A stretch of DNA of 64,000 nucleotides, from positions 119,885,519 to 119,949,518 of the forward strand of contig CM077151.1 of the NCBI GenBank assembly GCA_039583875.1, given 5' to 3'. This DNA comes from Platanthera guangdongensis. Its lineage: Eukaryota > Streptophyta > Magnoliopsida > Asparagales > Orchidaceae. The notes beneath the pieces were generated by a model. The model was not told the origin of the DNA. It did no database searches and worked only from the letters and a program-made list of their open reading frames with translations. Numbering within the stretch: position 1 is the stretch's first letter; each line of letters starts with the position of its first letter. A program made the translations under genes and the position numbers. This document shows positions 51,102 through 61,690 of the stretch, in pieces.

Positions 51102-52594
51102 CTAAAATTCTGGAAGGTCATCATTTGGTTCGCTACGACTTCCGTGCGCGCTTTCCCCGTGTTGTTCTCCTTCATACCCTGGTATGTCATAGTCGCTTCC
51201 TTCATACTGACTTCCTTCATGCTAGTGTCCTCCGAACTGAGGTCCTCCAAATTGGCTTTCCCCGTACTGACTTTCTCGGTAGTGGCTATCTCGGTAGTGG
51301 CTTTCTCGGTATTGACTTACATCAAATTGAAGTCCTCCAAATTGAGTTCCTCCATATTTAGGCCCTCCAATTTTTTGTCTGCCGTGTGGGTCTCATTCAT
51401 ACTAACTTCCTTCCTAACCGCTACCTCCATATATGCCTCCTCCATATTCAGTTCCTTCAAGTGATGAAGATCCTCCAAATAGCGGTTTGATAATATTTTT
51501 ATTCATAATATCTTGTTTTTGTCGAAAATACTATCTCTCTAGAGTTCTTTTGATGCTATCCAAATCTATCATCATGATATCGTGATGTTGTTTAGTGCTC
51601 TGAAGCTCTAATCTTCTCCTTTGATTTTTTGCTTTTAACTTCATGAGTTCTTGAATCGAAGACATATCGTTTGCTCGTTGTTCTTGCCCTCTCTTTAGAA
51701 TCTCTAAGATTTCTTCATTTTTTTATGTGGGTCTCGATATCATAACTCTTACAACTCGATTTTCTCCTCCTCTCATTTTCTTGCTTTCTTCCAGTAGGTC
51801 GATTAATGGAAGTTGAGATCGGAGATTCGTCATCACCAGTACTACCAGGATTAATTTCAGTGTTATCTGCATTTAAGTCTATACTTCTCCCTTGACTGGG
51901 AGAGTTAGAACTTAATGTGTGTGACATATCCATATTCTAAGAGTTCGTACCTTTTGTATACCCGGATGTATCTATCCACTTCTCTGTATTTTTTAAGATA
52001 GACCGAACATGATCAAAGTCGAAGTCTTTCTTCTCTTTTGGATCATCGTCATATAAAATTTGTGCTTGATTGATCTACAAAAAATTATTTTAATAGCATA
52101 TCAAATAATGGATTTAAAATTTAAAATCTAAAAAATATTTACAATATCGAGTTCAGATGCACCGTTGTGATTTTGTTGCTCAATCTGTCGAATAAATCCT
52201 CGAAATTTGTTAGCCTTACTTGCCAAAAATGACCAACAACATGAAAGAGATTTTGGGGTGCTCTGTCCAATGCAACTTTGAGGTCATGTGTTGTGAAAAT
52301 GGTTGAAACTCTATCTCATAGCTTGTGCTCTTTTTGATTAGTTCAAATAATTGGGTCTTCTGAGAACTCAAGCCAATCATAACATAGTGCTTGATCTTCT
52401 TTAGGGGAGAATACTAGCCCACGGTTGACAGAGATGATAAAAAATAACTTAAGTAGTGATGCTTGATTTTGGAGATAGAGTGATGGGTACTTATAGAAGT
52501 GTTGAAGATGGAATCCAATGCTGGAGAGGGAATCCAATGATGGAAAAGGAATCCAATGCTGGAGAAGGAATCTAATGCTGCAGGAGGAATCCAA
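51102..52594 (-). pseudogene. Harbinger ORF1: Myb/SANT-like accessory protein
   Basis: From 52594 the frame contains a short tandemly repeated N terminus (SIGFLF-type units, 52515-52600), then RGLVFSPKEDQALCYDWLEF, typical of the Myb/SANT-like domain of plant Harbinger ORF1 proteins. After the proposed intron (52075-52142) come INQAQILYDDDPKEKKDFDF, a Lys/Arg-rich segment, a coiled-coil-like stretch (SIQELMKLKAKNQRRRLEL) and a Tyr/Gln/Glu/Ser-rich tail (SQYRESHYRDSHYRESQYGE). It ends with DDLPEF and a stop at 51102-51104. Several stops and frameshifts make it a pseudogene. ORF1 proteins bind element ends and help import the transposase. Confidence 0.75.
52075..52142 (-). other. Intron in Harbinger ORF1 (68 nt)
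   Basis: ATT, then GTAAATATTTTTTAG as donor side and TTTTTTGTAG as acceptor on the minus strand. Removal joins SELDI in frame to INQAQILY. Confidence 0.6.
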
Positions 52595-52614
52595 TGATGA
52601 CTCAACACTCGGTG

Positions 52615-52865
52615 CTCGATGTTCGCCGAACTTGAGTCAACGCCAGCTTATCTACATTCGACGTTCGTCGGTCGTCGATCGACGTTCGTCAATCGCCGCT
52701 CGACAATATGACTTTACGTTCGTCGATGGCCATTCGATGTTAGTCGATCAGCGTTCGACGTTCATCAATCGACGCTCGACACTGTGACTTTACCATCGAC
52801 GTTCGTCGATCGCCTCTCGAAGATTTCATTCGCCGCTCGACGATTTCATTCACTGTTCTAGGCGG
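52615..52865. promoter_or_regulatory. TCGTCGA / TCGACG array between divergent Harbinger genes
   Basis: More than ten cores (GACGTTCGTCGATCG, GTCGGTCGTCGATCG, CGCTCGACGATTTC) lie between ORF1 (minus) and the transposase (plus). This is the place for a shared bidirectional promoter. The motif is the one seen in the LTR arrays. Confidence 0.7.
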
Positions 52866-52904
52866 CCTAGGTGCTCTTCCTTGCCATATGGAACAATAAA
52901 AAAA

Positions 52905-53200
52905 TTATAACATCATTTTGTATGTTGGAATATGGAATAGCTGCTGATAATTGCTATGAATACATTCGAATAGGGGAGTCAATTGTGATTCATGCTTGAA
53001 AAGATTTTACAGGGCGATTGTACAATTGTACAAAGACGAATATTTGAGATATCGCAATGTAAATGATGTAACAAGATTACTACAGAAAGGTGAAGAACGA
53101 GGGTTTCCAGGGATGCTGGTAAGCCTAGATTGTATGCATTGGCAATAGAAAAACTGCACAACATCATGGGCAGGCCAATATTCAGGACGTCATGGCGGAC
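52905..53200 (+). pseudogene. PIF/Harbinger DDE transposase fragment
   Basis: Frame pieces YGIAADNCYEYIRIGES, then after a shift LKRFYRAIVQLYKDEYLR, EERGFPGMLVSLDCMHW and SWAGQYSGR match the conserved DDE_Tnp_4 region. The Asp of SLDCMHW is the first catalytic residue. There is one frameshift near 52998 and one TAG after MHWQ. Everything after GRHGG is replaced by Tekay-D. Confidence 0.88.
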
Positions 53201-53201
53201 C

Positions 53202-55286
53202 TGTAACGCCCCGAAACTCAAAAGAGCGACGGGAGGTGTTTTGAGCCAAGTTTGGAACTTGGTAGGGGTCACACAGCCTGGGACACGGGCGTGTCCCAGT
53301 TGCGTGTCGTGCTCGGGTCGACGATCTGGCCGAGAGGTCGACGAATTTGGAGACGACGATCGTGGAGCAGCGAACACGGCCTGACGCACGGGCATGTGCC
53401 AGACCGTGTCCTTCTCTGGGTGAAGGTCAGGCCGTGTCGATGGAGACATACAGTGTAACCATACGGGCATGTTCAGGTAGACACGGGCGTGTCAGTTTCG
53501 ACAGGGGTGTGTCGAGTACCCGTGTCCCTTGCGGGACATTTTTGATCCTGTGTCGCAGGAGGAACACGGCACGCTACACGGCCGTGAACTGTATGACACG
53601 AGCGCGTCAAGTCGGACACGGGCGTGTTGAGATCCCGTGTACTTTTCGGGACGCGTCGGTTTCGACGGCGAACGGGGAATACGGCCTTGGACACGGGTGT
53701 GTCACAAGTCGTGTGCGGCCCAGGTTTTAGATTTCAAGCTCGAATCGTGGCTGTCTGTTTCCTTATTTTGGGATCCAACGGTTCAGGGTTGTTTAGGCTA
53801 TGTTATACCCAGGAATAGGGTTTTTAATCCTTTATTTCTCCCAAATATTCTCTTTCTAAAGTTCTAGAGAGAGGGGAGAGCAAGAAAGAAGAATGAAGAG
53901 AGATCTGGCCACTAGCGGAGCTTCGGAGCCCCGAATCGCGAGCCGACTTCGGATCTACGGAGGCGAGGACGTTGCGGTGCTTTTCATCCGCATAGATTTC
54001 CATGGTGCCAAAGTGGAATGCTAGGGTAACGATTCTCATCCTAGGACATGTGAAGTCCTCTTTTCTTTGCATAGGAAACCCGCTCTCGCGAGTTTGCGGT
54101 GAGTTTGAGGCGTTCATTCGGGTAGACATGAATAGTCCTTGTTGTTTAGCATGTAGAGTCCGTAATTGAGAAACGGACATAGGCATGATGTGTGAAGCCT
54201 ACTCGGATAAGTTGGTCTGGATCGGTGATGTTGCATTGCATTAATGGCCGGAAAAGACTCCATGCAGATGTTTGTTTTTCGGGTTTTCTACGCGGTAGAT
54301 TGCAACAGGGAGCCTTGGAGGCTAACTCCAAGGTGCACCCGGAAAACTGGGCAGATGCGTGATTCTGCCAACATGGTAGCCTGGGAGCCAACTTGCACAT
54401 AACTGGGTTATGTGAAGTGTGTGATCGGATTGGGACTCGGGGAAGTTTGACCCGCGCTCATGTCTTAAGGTGACAGGGCAGTGTGAGCAACGGGTTAGGC
54501 GGAACCATACTCGCTCTATGTCGTTCGGTTAAAGCGACCTAAAGGTACTTGGTACTTACCGTTGGCATAGATGGAGGGCCTTAGGCATTAGCTGGAAAGA
54601 CCATAATGCTCACGAGATATTGCCGCCCAGGGGGTGGTGGTGAGTCTGCGGACTTTGACCGTGTTCACCGAGAATGTGCCCTGAGAGCATGGGGTGTGTG
54701 GCCGTGCGAGCATACGCATGTGATGTTGTGTAATTTTTTTATTTTATTGCATGCTAATAAAGTGCAGGGAAGGAGCATTGCCGCCCCGAGTTTGGGGGCG
54801 GGATCGTTATAATTTGGTCAGCATAGCTGACCGTTGCTTTTGTTTGCCACCGTCGCGGTGTATTGTGCTTGTAGGTGCTGCGGAGCCAAGTGGTAAATAG
54901 CAGGCAAAAAGCCCTTGTTGCTGAGTCGGCCCTAGAAGGCCCATATTGAATGTTTACTTGTATTATTCATGTGTGACCGGCCTGCGTGCCGAGGTTTGAA
55001 AGACACATTTTATTTAAGTAAACTATTGTAAGGCCATAAGGCCGTGTACTTGTGTATTGTACGTTCAGTCCTTCTGGTTTTGTTTAGTGGACATTCATGT
55101 TGTTGGCAGGGTTCTTTATTTATTACGACTTTTAAATTGCTTCCGCTAAAATGTACTCTGTGTAGGACGTTGATTCTTAGTTGGATGGTTTCCATTGAGT
55201 AACCTTCCGGTCTGTCTGTGGTATATGGCGTCAGGCCCCGACCGGACCTACTGTTATATGCTATGCGACGGATAGGGGGTGTTACA
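53202..55286 (+). repeat. Tekay-D 5' LTR
   Basis: It is 2085 bp long and homologous to Tekay-A and Tekay-B LTRs in opposite orientation. Its U3 (53270-53720) has ACACGGGCGTGTC units and a few TCGACGA. A TATA-like TATGTTATACCC is near 53800. Confidence 0.9.
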
Positions 55287-55508
55287 ATTTTGTATCAGAC
55301 TATTGGTTTTTGTCAACTTAAGTGAATTCGTGGACGAATTCTTTTAAGGGGTGGTGAGCACATGTGTGTGCGTCATCGTTATAACATAAAAGAACCCATG
55401 AATGTCCACTTAGGAATGAAAATACACGTGTTTGGGGAACTTGCGTGTTCCTATAATTGCTTTTTGCAATTTTGTTTGGTTGTTTAACGGTGTTTTGTAC
55501 AACTATAG

Positions 55509-56655
55509 GTGACCAGAAGTGGTGCAGGGCCGTTAGAACGCCCGGTTTCTAAGGCTAGTAGCGCACCAAATGATGCGCCTGCAACGCCTCCCTCGACAAA
55601 AACCATACAATTGGTGGCTGAAGCGGTGTTTGCTATGATCAACGCGCAGCCTGTAAGGCAAATGCAGCAGCCCGCTCCTACGATGGAGCAGGTACCGCTT
55701 CAAACGGATCAACCAAGAAGGGGTGGAGCAGGTGGTGATGAAGCCTTTGGTGCCTAGGAGAGCAACTGAAAGTTAGCTCAAACATGTTATCGTCTTCAAT
55801 CCTCCGGTGTTCTCGGGGACGGGAACCCCATCCCAAGCTGAAGACTAGCTCTCCCGAGTGAAGAGAGTCTAGACAGCGACGGAAACAGAGGAGTAGCAGA
55901 TGACCACTATAGCTACATTCCTGTTGGATGGAGATGCTAGGCTGTGGTGGGAAGGTTTGGAGCTATATCACATGAGGGGAAGACAACTTATAGACGTCTC
56001 GATGGAGGAGTTTTCGAGACTATTCTTGGTAAGGTACCTTCCCTTGGCTCAGAGGATAACATTGGAGAATGAGTCCAGAAGCTGACACAAGGAGAGAGTA
56101 GCATGGATGAGTATCTCCACGAATTTACTCGGTTGGGTCGGTATACTAGCTCTACATTCGCGGATGAGGAGCGTAAGACAAACCGATTCTATGAAGGTTT
56201 GGGAGATGACTTAAGGCTACTGCTCTCGGGGCCTATGACGCAGGGCTTCTTGACCCTGGTCAATACGGCTCGGTCATTGGAAAAGGATTTGAAGAATGTA
56301 CATGTGAAGAAAAACAGCAGTGATAAGAAGTCTAAGTTCAATGTGCCGACTAACTCAAAGCCTGCGTACCAAAGGTGGTCTAAGAAGGCTAGGACTTCGG
56401 GTCCAGCCCCTTCTTCAGGTGCTTCTAGGTCGACTGCGGGTTGGACCCCAGGTGCGTGCTTTACTTTTGGAAAGCCGGGACACTTTGCCCGGGACTGCTG
56501 GAGCGGACGTCCCAAGTCCGAGAGGAAGCCAGGAGCAATATATGTGGAAAAGGGCAAGGCGGTGGAGTCAACCGCATCCCATTATGCTCTGACTCAACCT
56601 AGAGTCTACAATCTTGGCCAGCAGGAGGCCATCAAGCAAGCGGATGTGGTGACAG
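55509..56655 (+). pseudogene. Tekay-D Gag
   Basis: It starts MTRSGAGPLERPVSKASSAP. The Gag core is in three pieces (55509-55757, 55900-56085, 56103-56655), broken by stops at 55755-55757, 55858 and 55894 or nearby and a frameshift near 56085. The zinc knuckle reads CFTFGKPGHFARDC: the second Cys has become Phe, which would destroy zinc binding. Confidence 0.88.
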
Positions 56656-56730
56656 GTACGGTTTAAATTTATAGCAAGTTAATTTTTAAATACTTGTTAT
56701 GTGCGTGTTACCTTACCACTTCTTGTATAG
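56656..56730 (+). other. Proposed gag-pro intron of Tekay-D (75 nt)
   Basis: Donor GTGGTGACAG then GTACGGTTTAAATTT; acceptor TTCTTGTATAG. Joining gives DVVT in frame with GFVLICENLARSLFDTGA. The Gag stop TAA is inside the intron, as in Tekay-A. Confidence 0.65.
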
Positions 56731-57369
56731 GCTTTGTTTTGATTTGTGAGAATCTGGCAAGATCACTCTTTGATACGGGAGCTTTGCACTTCTTTCATAT
56801 AGCGCATCGGAGTACCTTCTTCGATGGCGAAGGACAAACTGGATGAGTTGTTGCCAAATGGTTGTTCGATGCACGCGGATAGAATCTGTGGCGTTAAGAT
56901 TCGTATTGGGAGTCGAGAGTTCGATTTGCAAGCATCTTTACTACCGCTGGTGGAGTTCGACGTGATATTTGGCATGGACTGGCACTCGGAGCAGCAAGCT
57001 TATATTGATTGCTGTTGCAAGGAGGTCAAGTTGGGAACAGGTCATGAGACGACTTTTACGCGCTTGAAAGGGTCGAGCAAGACTTTGATGTCTGCTCTTC
57101 AGGTGGTGAAGGCGGTTTGTGCTAGAGCAGAGCTGTTCTTCACGCTAGTGGAGGTTGCAAAGCCTAAGGCTACGTTGGACAGTATTTCAGTGGTATCCGA
57201 GTACCCTGATGTGTTCCCTGACGATCTTCCTAGAGCCCCACCTCAATGGGAGATTGATTTCACCATCGAGCTAGTGCCAGGTGCGAAACCTGTGTCACGT
57301 TCTCCATATCGGCTAGTGCTTAAGGAAATGACGGAGCTAAAGGTTCAACTTCAAGAGTTGTTGGAGTAA
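56731..57369 (+). pseudogene. Tekay-D protease and spacer to RT
   Basis: LFDTGA carries the DTG triad, followed after a disturbed stretch (56780-56823) by the 181-residue open segment with LLPLVEFDVIFGMDW, then [10 protein letters not shown]. It ends at a TAA (57367-57369) where Tekay-A reads on into EQGYVRPS. Confidence 0.88.
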
Positions 57370-57375
57370 GGGTAT

Positions 57376-58432
57376 GTGCGTCCAATTTCGTCTCCTTGGA
57401 GCACACCGGTCCTTTTTGTTAAGAAGAAGGACGGAATCTTGAGACTTTGTATTGATTACCGAGAACTGAACAAGCTAACGGAGAAAAACAAGTACATGAT
57501 CCGGAGGATTGATGATCTGTTCGATCAGTTAGTCGGGTCAACAGTGTACTCAAAATTAGATCTTACGTCCGGGTATTATCAGCTGAGGATAAGGGAGAGT
57601 GATATCCCCAAGACAACTTTTAGTACGAGATACGGGCATAACGAGTTTATGGTCATGTCGTTTGGGCTGACTAATGCGCCGTCAGTATTCATGGATCTGA
57701 TGAACAGGACTTTCAGGGAGTACCTAGACCACTTTGTGATCGTCTTCATCGACGACATATTTGGTGTACTCGTAGAGTGATGAGGATCACTTTAAGCATC
57801 TACATTTTATGTTGGAGACGCTGAGGAGGAATCAATTGTACGCCAAGTTCTCCAAATGCGAGTTTTGGTTGTCCTCAGTAGTGTTCCTTGGTCACATAGT
57901 CAGTGGAGAGGGAATTACGGTGGATACAACAAAGATTGTTGCGATACGACAGTGGCCTGTGCTGTCTACGGTAGGGGAAGTCCGTAGTTTTTTGGGGCTT
58001 GTCGGCTATTATAAGCGCTACGTAGAGAACTTCTCGTGGATAGCGTTACCACTCATGACTCCGAAGAGGAAAGAAAAGAAGTTTGTTTGAATGCCGGAGA
58101 GCGCGCGAGCTTTTGAGGAGCTAAAGAGTCGATTGACCACAACGCCTGTGCTGAGTTCGCCGAGTGGGACCGAAGGTTTTGAGATTTATAGCGATGCTTC
58201 GGGCAGTGGATTGGGTTGTGTCCTACTGCAGCATGGAAGTGTGATAGCGTATGGCTCGCGACAGCTGAAAGTGCATGAGAGGAATTATCCGGTCCATGAC
58301 TTGGAGTTAGCGGCCTTGATTTTTTCCTTGAAGCTGTGGAGGCACTACTTGTATGGGGTGAAGGTCGATATCTATACTGACCATAAGAGCCTGAAATACT
58401 TATTGTATCAGAAAGATCTAAACATGCTATAA
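57376..58432 (+). pseudogene. Tekay-D reverse transcriptase and RNase H
   Basis: It contains [45 protein letters not shown] and FVIVFIDDI with the active-site Asp pair, then [19 protein letters not shown] and RNase H ([28 protein letters not shown]). It is broken by a frameshift near 57775-57805, a TGA at 58088-58090 and a TAA at 58430-58432. Confidence 0.9.
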
Positions 58433-58556
58433 CGAAGATGGATGGAGTTCCTGGGGGACTACACGTTCAAAATTCATTATATGCCTGGGAAAGGCAATGC
58501 AGTTGCGGATGCGTTGAGTTGCAGGGCCCCAGCTCAAGCTAATTGGATGTCGATCC

Positions 58557-59288
58557 ATGACGAGTGTTGGTTCGGGAGTTGGAGGTGTTGGAGATCTCTT
58601 GTGTAGACAAGCAAACAAGTACCGAAGCGCTATTGACTGGATAAAAGTTCAGTGTGACCTGGCTGATCAGATTCGACAGGCTTTGGATATGGATGACCGC
58701 ATAAAGCAAATCATGGTTGATGGTTTGGATGGGTCAAACTCCCAATTTGTTGTTGAGGATGGATTGCTATTGAAAGACGGTCGTCTGTGCGTCCCAAACG
58801 TGGGCAATCTGCGGGAAGATTTGATGTATGAGGCTCATCATACCAAGTACTCGATCCACCCAGGGAGCACGAAGATGTACCACGATGTGAAGAAATTGTT
58901 CTGGTGGCTAGGACTTAAAAAGGATGTGACACTGTACGTGGCAAAATGTCAAACATGCACCTTAGTGAAGGCGGAGTGCCAAAAGCCGGGAGAATTTTTG
59001 AAGTCCTTGCCTATTCCAGAGTGTAAGTTCGACGACATTACTATGGACTTTGTGCATGGTTTGCCAAGGTCGCAGAAGGGAAACGATGCCATCTCGGTGA
59101 TCGTAGATCGTCTGACGAAAGTATGGAATTAGCAAAGTTATACATGGATAATATTGTGTGGCTTCACGATGTGCCCCGCAGCATCGTGAGTGACCGAGAT
59201 GGGCGGTTCACGTCCAATGATTTGAGGCTGGTGCAGCAGATGTAGGGAACAAAACTGAGTTTCAACACAGCCTCTAATCCGCAGACCA
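58557..59288 (+). pseudogene. Tekay-D integrase, truncated
   Basis: Zinc domain HHTKYSIHPG and CQTCTLVKAEC, then MDFVHGLP. A short deletion after VDRLTKV shifts the frame at about 59125. SIVSDRDGRFTS is still readable in another frame. The sequence departs from the family at about 59288, before the catalytic Glu. Confidence 0.88.
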
Positions 59289-59669
59289 ATCAAATCTTAC
59301 CAAAATTTCCAAGCACTAAATCAAAAGAGGGCTCTACAGAATATTAAAACATATGTATATGGTGATAAGTAATTAATGCACATAGGGAAAGTATTTGTTG
59401 AAGTGTTCAAAAAATAAATCATCCTGTACAATATTATTATGCCTCAGTAAAATATTTGAAGATTATGATTCTTTACTATGACTCTTCAAGACATCTGAAA
59501 ATTGTGTTTTCTTAATCTATGCAACCAGTCACCATACACAATCTCATGTTACTCAGAGAAAACCTAATAAAATATAATCTTGTAACTACATCATATATCA
59601 ATAATCCTGTGTATTCATAAATTATTCAGCCTTTTCTTAAATAAGAAACCCAATTTTCCTAAGCAGAGG
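59289..59669. other. AT-rich stretch without recognised feature
   Basis: No gene or repeat recognised between the truncation point of Tekay-D and the SINE cluster. Confidence 0.5.
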
Positions 59670-59830
59670 GTGTAACGTTCCGGCCCACCGGGCGTGTTAC
59701 AGGGCTGCAACCCAATACGCCCCAACGCCTCTCCCGCCTGTTTCTCAGTAAGGGGCGTTGTTGGCGCTAGGTATCGAACCCGCAACCCTTGATAACACTC
59801 TCTTCCAACAGAGGCCATCACCAACTGAAC
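59670..59830 (-). mobile_element. tRNA-derived SINE, copy 1 (minus)
   Basis: On the minus strand an A-box-like TTCAGTTGGTGATGG is followed about 30 bp on by the B-box GGGTTCGATACC, then a family-specific 3' body. The body differs from copies 2-4, so it is a related but distinct family. Confidence 0.7.
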
Positions 59831-60055
59831 TGCAGCTTAGTTGGTGATGAGAACTGGTATTAAAGGCTTCTTATCAAGGTTATGGGTTCGAGACCCTGTG
59901 GCAACAATGCACCGTGCTGATAAAAAGGCCGGAGATGCTTTGGGGTGTACGACCTGCATGCCTTGTAGATTCCGGTTGTACCACCGTGGTGCTATGGGTC
60001 CTCCATGAGCTACTGGTGGGTCGGGCGGCGCTAGGGGTCCTCCCTAGGTCGTTAC
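59831..60055 (+). mobile_element. tRNA-derived SINE, copy 2 (plus)
   Basis: A-box TTAGTTGGTGATGAG, B-box GGGTTCGAGACC, body through GGGTCGGGCGGCGCTAGGG to TAGGTCGTTAC. Head-to-head with copy 1 across CCAACTGAACTGCAGCTTAG. Confidence 0.85.
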
Positions 60056-60061
60056 AAAAAG

Positions 60062-60296
60062 TGCACTTTTTTGTGATGACTTAGGGATGACCCCTAACGC
60101 CGCCCGACCCACCAGTATCTCATGGAGGACCCATGGCACCAGGGTGGTACAGCCGAAATCTACAAGGACTGCAGGCCGTACACCCCAAAGCATCTCCGGC
60201 ATGTTTATCAGCACGGTGCATTGTTGCCACGTGGTCTCGAACCCGCAACCTTGATAAGAAGCCTTTAATACCACTCCTCATCACCAACTGAGCTGT
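60062..60296 (-). mobile_element. tRNA-derived SINE, copy 3 (minus)
   Basis: Same family as copy 2, inverted. The two tails meet at the perfect palindrome AAAAAGTGCACTTTTT (60056-60071). A and B boxes are readable on the minus strand. Confidence 0.85.
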
Positions 60297-60518
60297 AGCT
60301 CAGTTGGTGATGAGGAGTGGCATTAAAGGCTTCTTATCAAGGTTGCGGGTTCGAGACCCCGTGGCAACAATGCACCGTGCTGATAAACAGGTCGGAGATT
60401 CTTTGGGGTGTACGGCCTGCAGGCCTTGTAGATTCTGGCTGTACCACCGTGGTGCCATGGGTCCCCCATGAGCTACTGGTGGGCCGGGCGGTGCTAGGGG
60501 TCCTCCCTAGGTCGTTAT
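60294..60518 (+). mobile_element. tRNA-derived SINE, copy 4 (plus)
   Basis: TAGCTCAGTTGGTGATGAG (A box) and GCGGGTTCGAGACCCC (B box) are better conserved than in copies 2 and 3. Head-to-head with copy 3 at AACTGAGCTGTAGCTCAGTT. It is not a working tRNA: the body cannot fold into a cloverleaf with a normal anticodon arm. Confidence 0.85.
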
Positions 60519-60586
60519 AGAGGGGTTTGGAATGTTTGGAATAAAGTAATAGATATTTTTTCCTTAAACCTCGACGTATCCTTCGA
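60519..60586. other. Short spacer
   Basis: No feature between the SINE cluster and the Ulp1-like pseudogene. Confidence 0.4.
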
Positions 60587-61374
60587 CTAGCTTCCGTGGC
60601 TCTTCCAATCCACCCATCCCTTCAACAAGCCAACCTCCATATATTTCATCACAAAGATGTTGCAATCGTTGCTACCGTACTGAGTGGGAAGCCCTTAAAT
60701 TATGTGTAGTGGTCAATCATCTATGTCCCCTGGAAGCACCTTAGATCTATCTTCCTGAAGATATCTTATCTGCACATAATTAGACAAGATAATCAGACAT
60801 GAAGGATAATAAAGTTATGATTAAATTGAAGAATATAGTAACGTACATGCTCCTGGAGGGATGACCTATGCATGAGATTCGGCAGTGAATCATAGAAATC
60901 CCAGTGCCTGCTTTTCAAATTTCCCACCAGCGGGACCCAGTGGCTGGCAACATGGCATAACATTATGATAGCCTTAATAGCTCCAAATGACTAATGGGTA
61001 ATGCTCTCGACTAGCCTACAACTTATCTTGCCACATCTTTTAAAATATTGCAGATAAATAGAAATAAGAATATATAATCAGTACATAAGAAGCAATGATA
61101 AGTAAGATTAAATGTATCTATCTTGGGGAGAAAGATCATCACTCCTGGGGTACACCTTCTCCCAATCTATGTTGTCCCACTTCTTCCTTATCATCTTCAC
61201 CAGTGTACGCCTTCTTCGTTTGGTAGGAACAATTTCAGAACCAGTATTTAGCGCAACTATGTCTTTCATCTCCTCCTCCTCTCCAACTGTTCCTTTAGGT
61301 GATGATCTTGGTGGCAACGGTGGGGGATCGAAGTTGGTGACACTTGGTCGACTGTCCCTTAATAAGGCTGCCAA
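60587..61374 (-). pseudogene. Ulp1-like (peptidase C48) protease gene fragment
   Basis: On the minus strand the catalytic set of Ulp1-type SUMO proteases appears in order: His in ASHWVPLVGNLK (60942-60940), Asp in HWDFYDSLPNL (60891-60889), Gln in QYGSNDCNIFV (60682-60680) and Cys in the same block (60664-60662). A GTACGT..TGCAG intron (60770-60846, 77 nt) joins LQEH to IRYLQED in frame. Two in-frame stops before the Gln and a TAG at 60587-60589 make it a pseudogene. A separate frame (61374-61108) gives a basic KRRRRTLVKMIRKKWDNIDW segment, and upstream to about 61690 lies Glu/Lys-rich coding-like DNA. Such C48 genes are often carried by Mutator-like elements, but I see no terminal repeats. 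Confidence 0.7.
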
Positions 61375-61399
61375 GACATCAAACTTTTCTTAAATAAAG

Positions 61400-61690
61400 T
61401 TCTTGAGCTGGCTAACCTCTTCGTCTACATAGCCTTTAAAACTGTCCTCCCTCTTCATCTCCTTCCTCTCCTTCTCTTCCCACATCTTCTTCTCTTTCCC
61501 CGTCTCCTTATCCTTCCACTCCTCTCTCTTCTCCTTTTCTCCTTCTTCTCCTTCATTTTCTCCTCCTTCTTACTCTTCTCCTCTCTCACCCACTTCTTCT
61601 CCTCCGCCACTTCTCCTCCCTTTTCTCCTTCGTCTCCTTCTTGATCACCCTCCTCTTCTCCTCTTCCTCCTCCTCCTGAAAATCTGATGA
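61400..61690 (-). repeat. CT/GA-rich low-complexity tract
   Basis: Runs of CTCCTTCTTCTCC; on the minus strand it would encode Lys/Glu/Arg repeats, possibly the charged N terminus of the Ulp1-like protein. Confidence 0.6.

Larger units (their letters stand above)
50131..53200. mobile_element. Decayed PIF/Harbinger DNA transposon with divergent genes
   Basis: A Myb/SANT-type accessory gene on the minus strand (51102-52594) and a DDE transposase fragment on the plus strand (52905-53200) are the two genes of plant PIF/Harbinger elements. TAA then GAGTATCTCCAATC at 50131-50147 resembles the 3-bp target plus terminal inverted repeat of the superfamily (GAG(C)ATCTCCAAT-like, from memory). The right part is lost: Tekay-D inserted in the transposase at 53202, and its truncated end is followed by unrelated DNA. 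Confidence 0.7.
53202..59288 (+). mobile_element. Tekay-D: 3'-truncated plus-strand gypsy element
   Basis: 5' LTR 53202-55286 (TGTAACGCCCC to GGTGTTACA), a mutated PBS (TTGTATCAG at 55290-55298), gag, the gag-pro intron, RT, RNase H and integrase can be followed. The element stops in the integrase at about 59288, after AACCCGCAGACCAA-like sequence corresponding to the HPQT(D/N) motif. There is no PPT or 3' LTR. GGACC (53197-53201) is the presumed target; the partner copy is gone. It belongs to the Tekay-A/B family. Confidence 0.92.

Noticed and set aside
59670..59700. TGTAACGTTCC as start of another Tekay LTR
   Set aside because: Only a few bases match, no LTR body follows, and the segment is explained as the 3' part of a minus-strand SINE.
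60294..60380. tRNA gene
   Set aside because: A and B box are present but the arms do not form a cloverleaf with a normal anticodon, and four copies with a shared 3' body identify SINEs.
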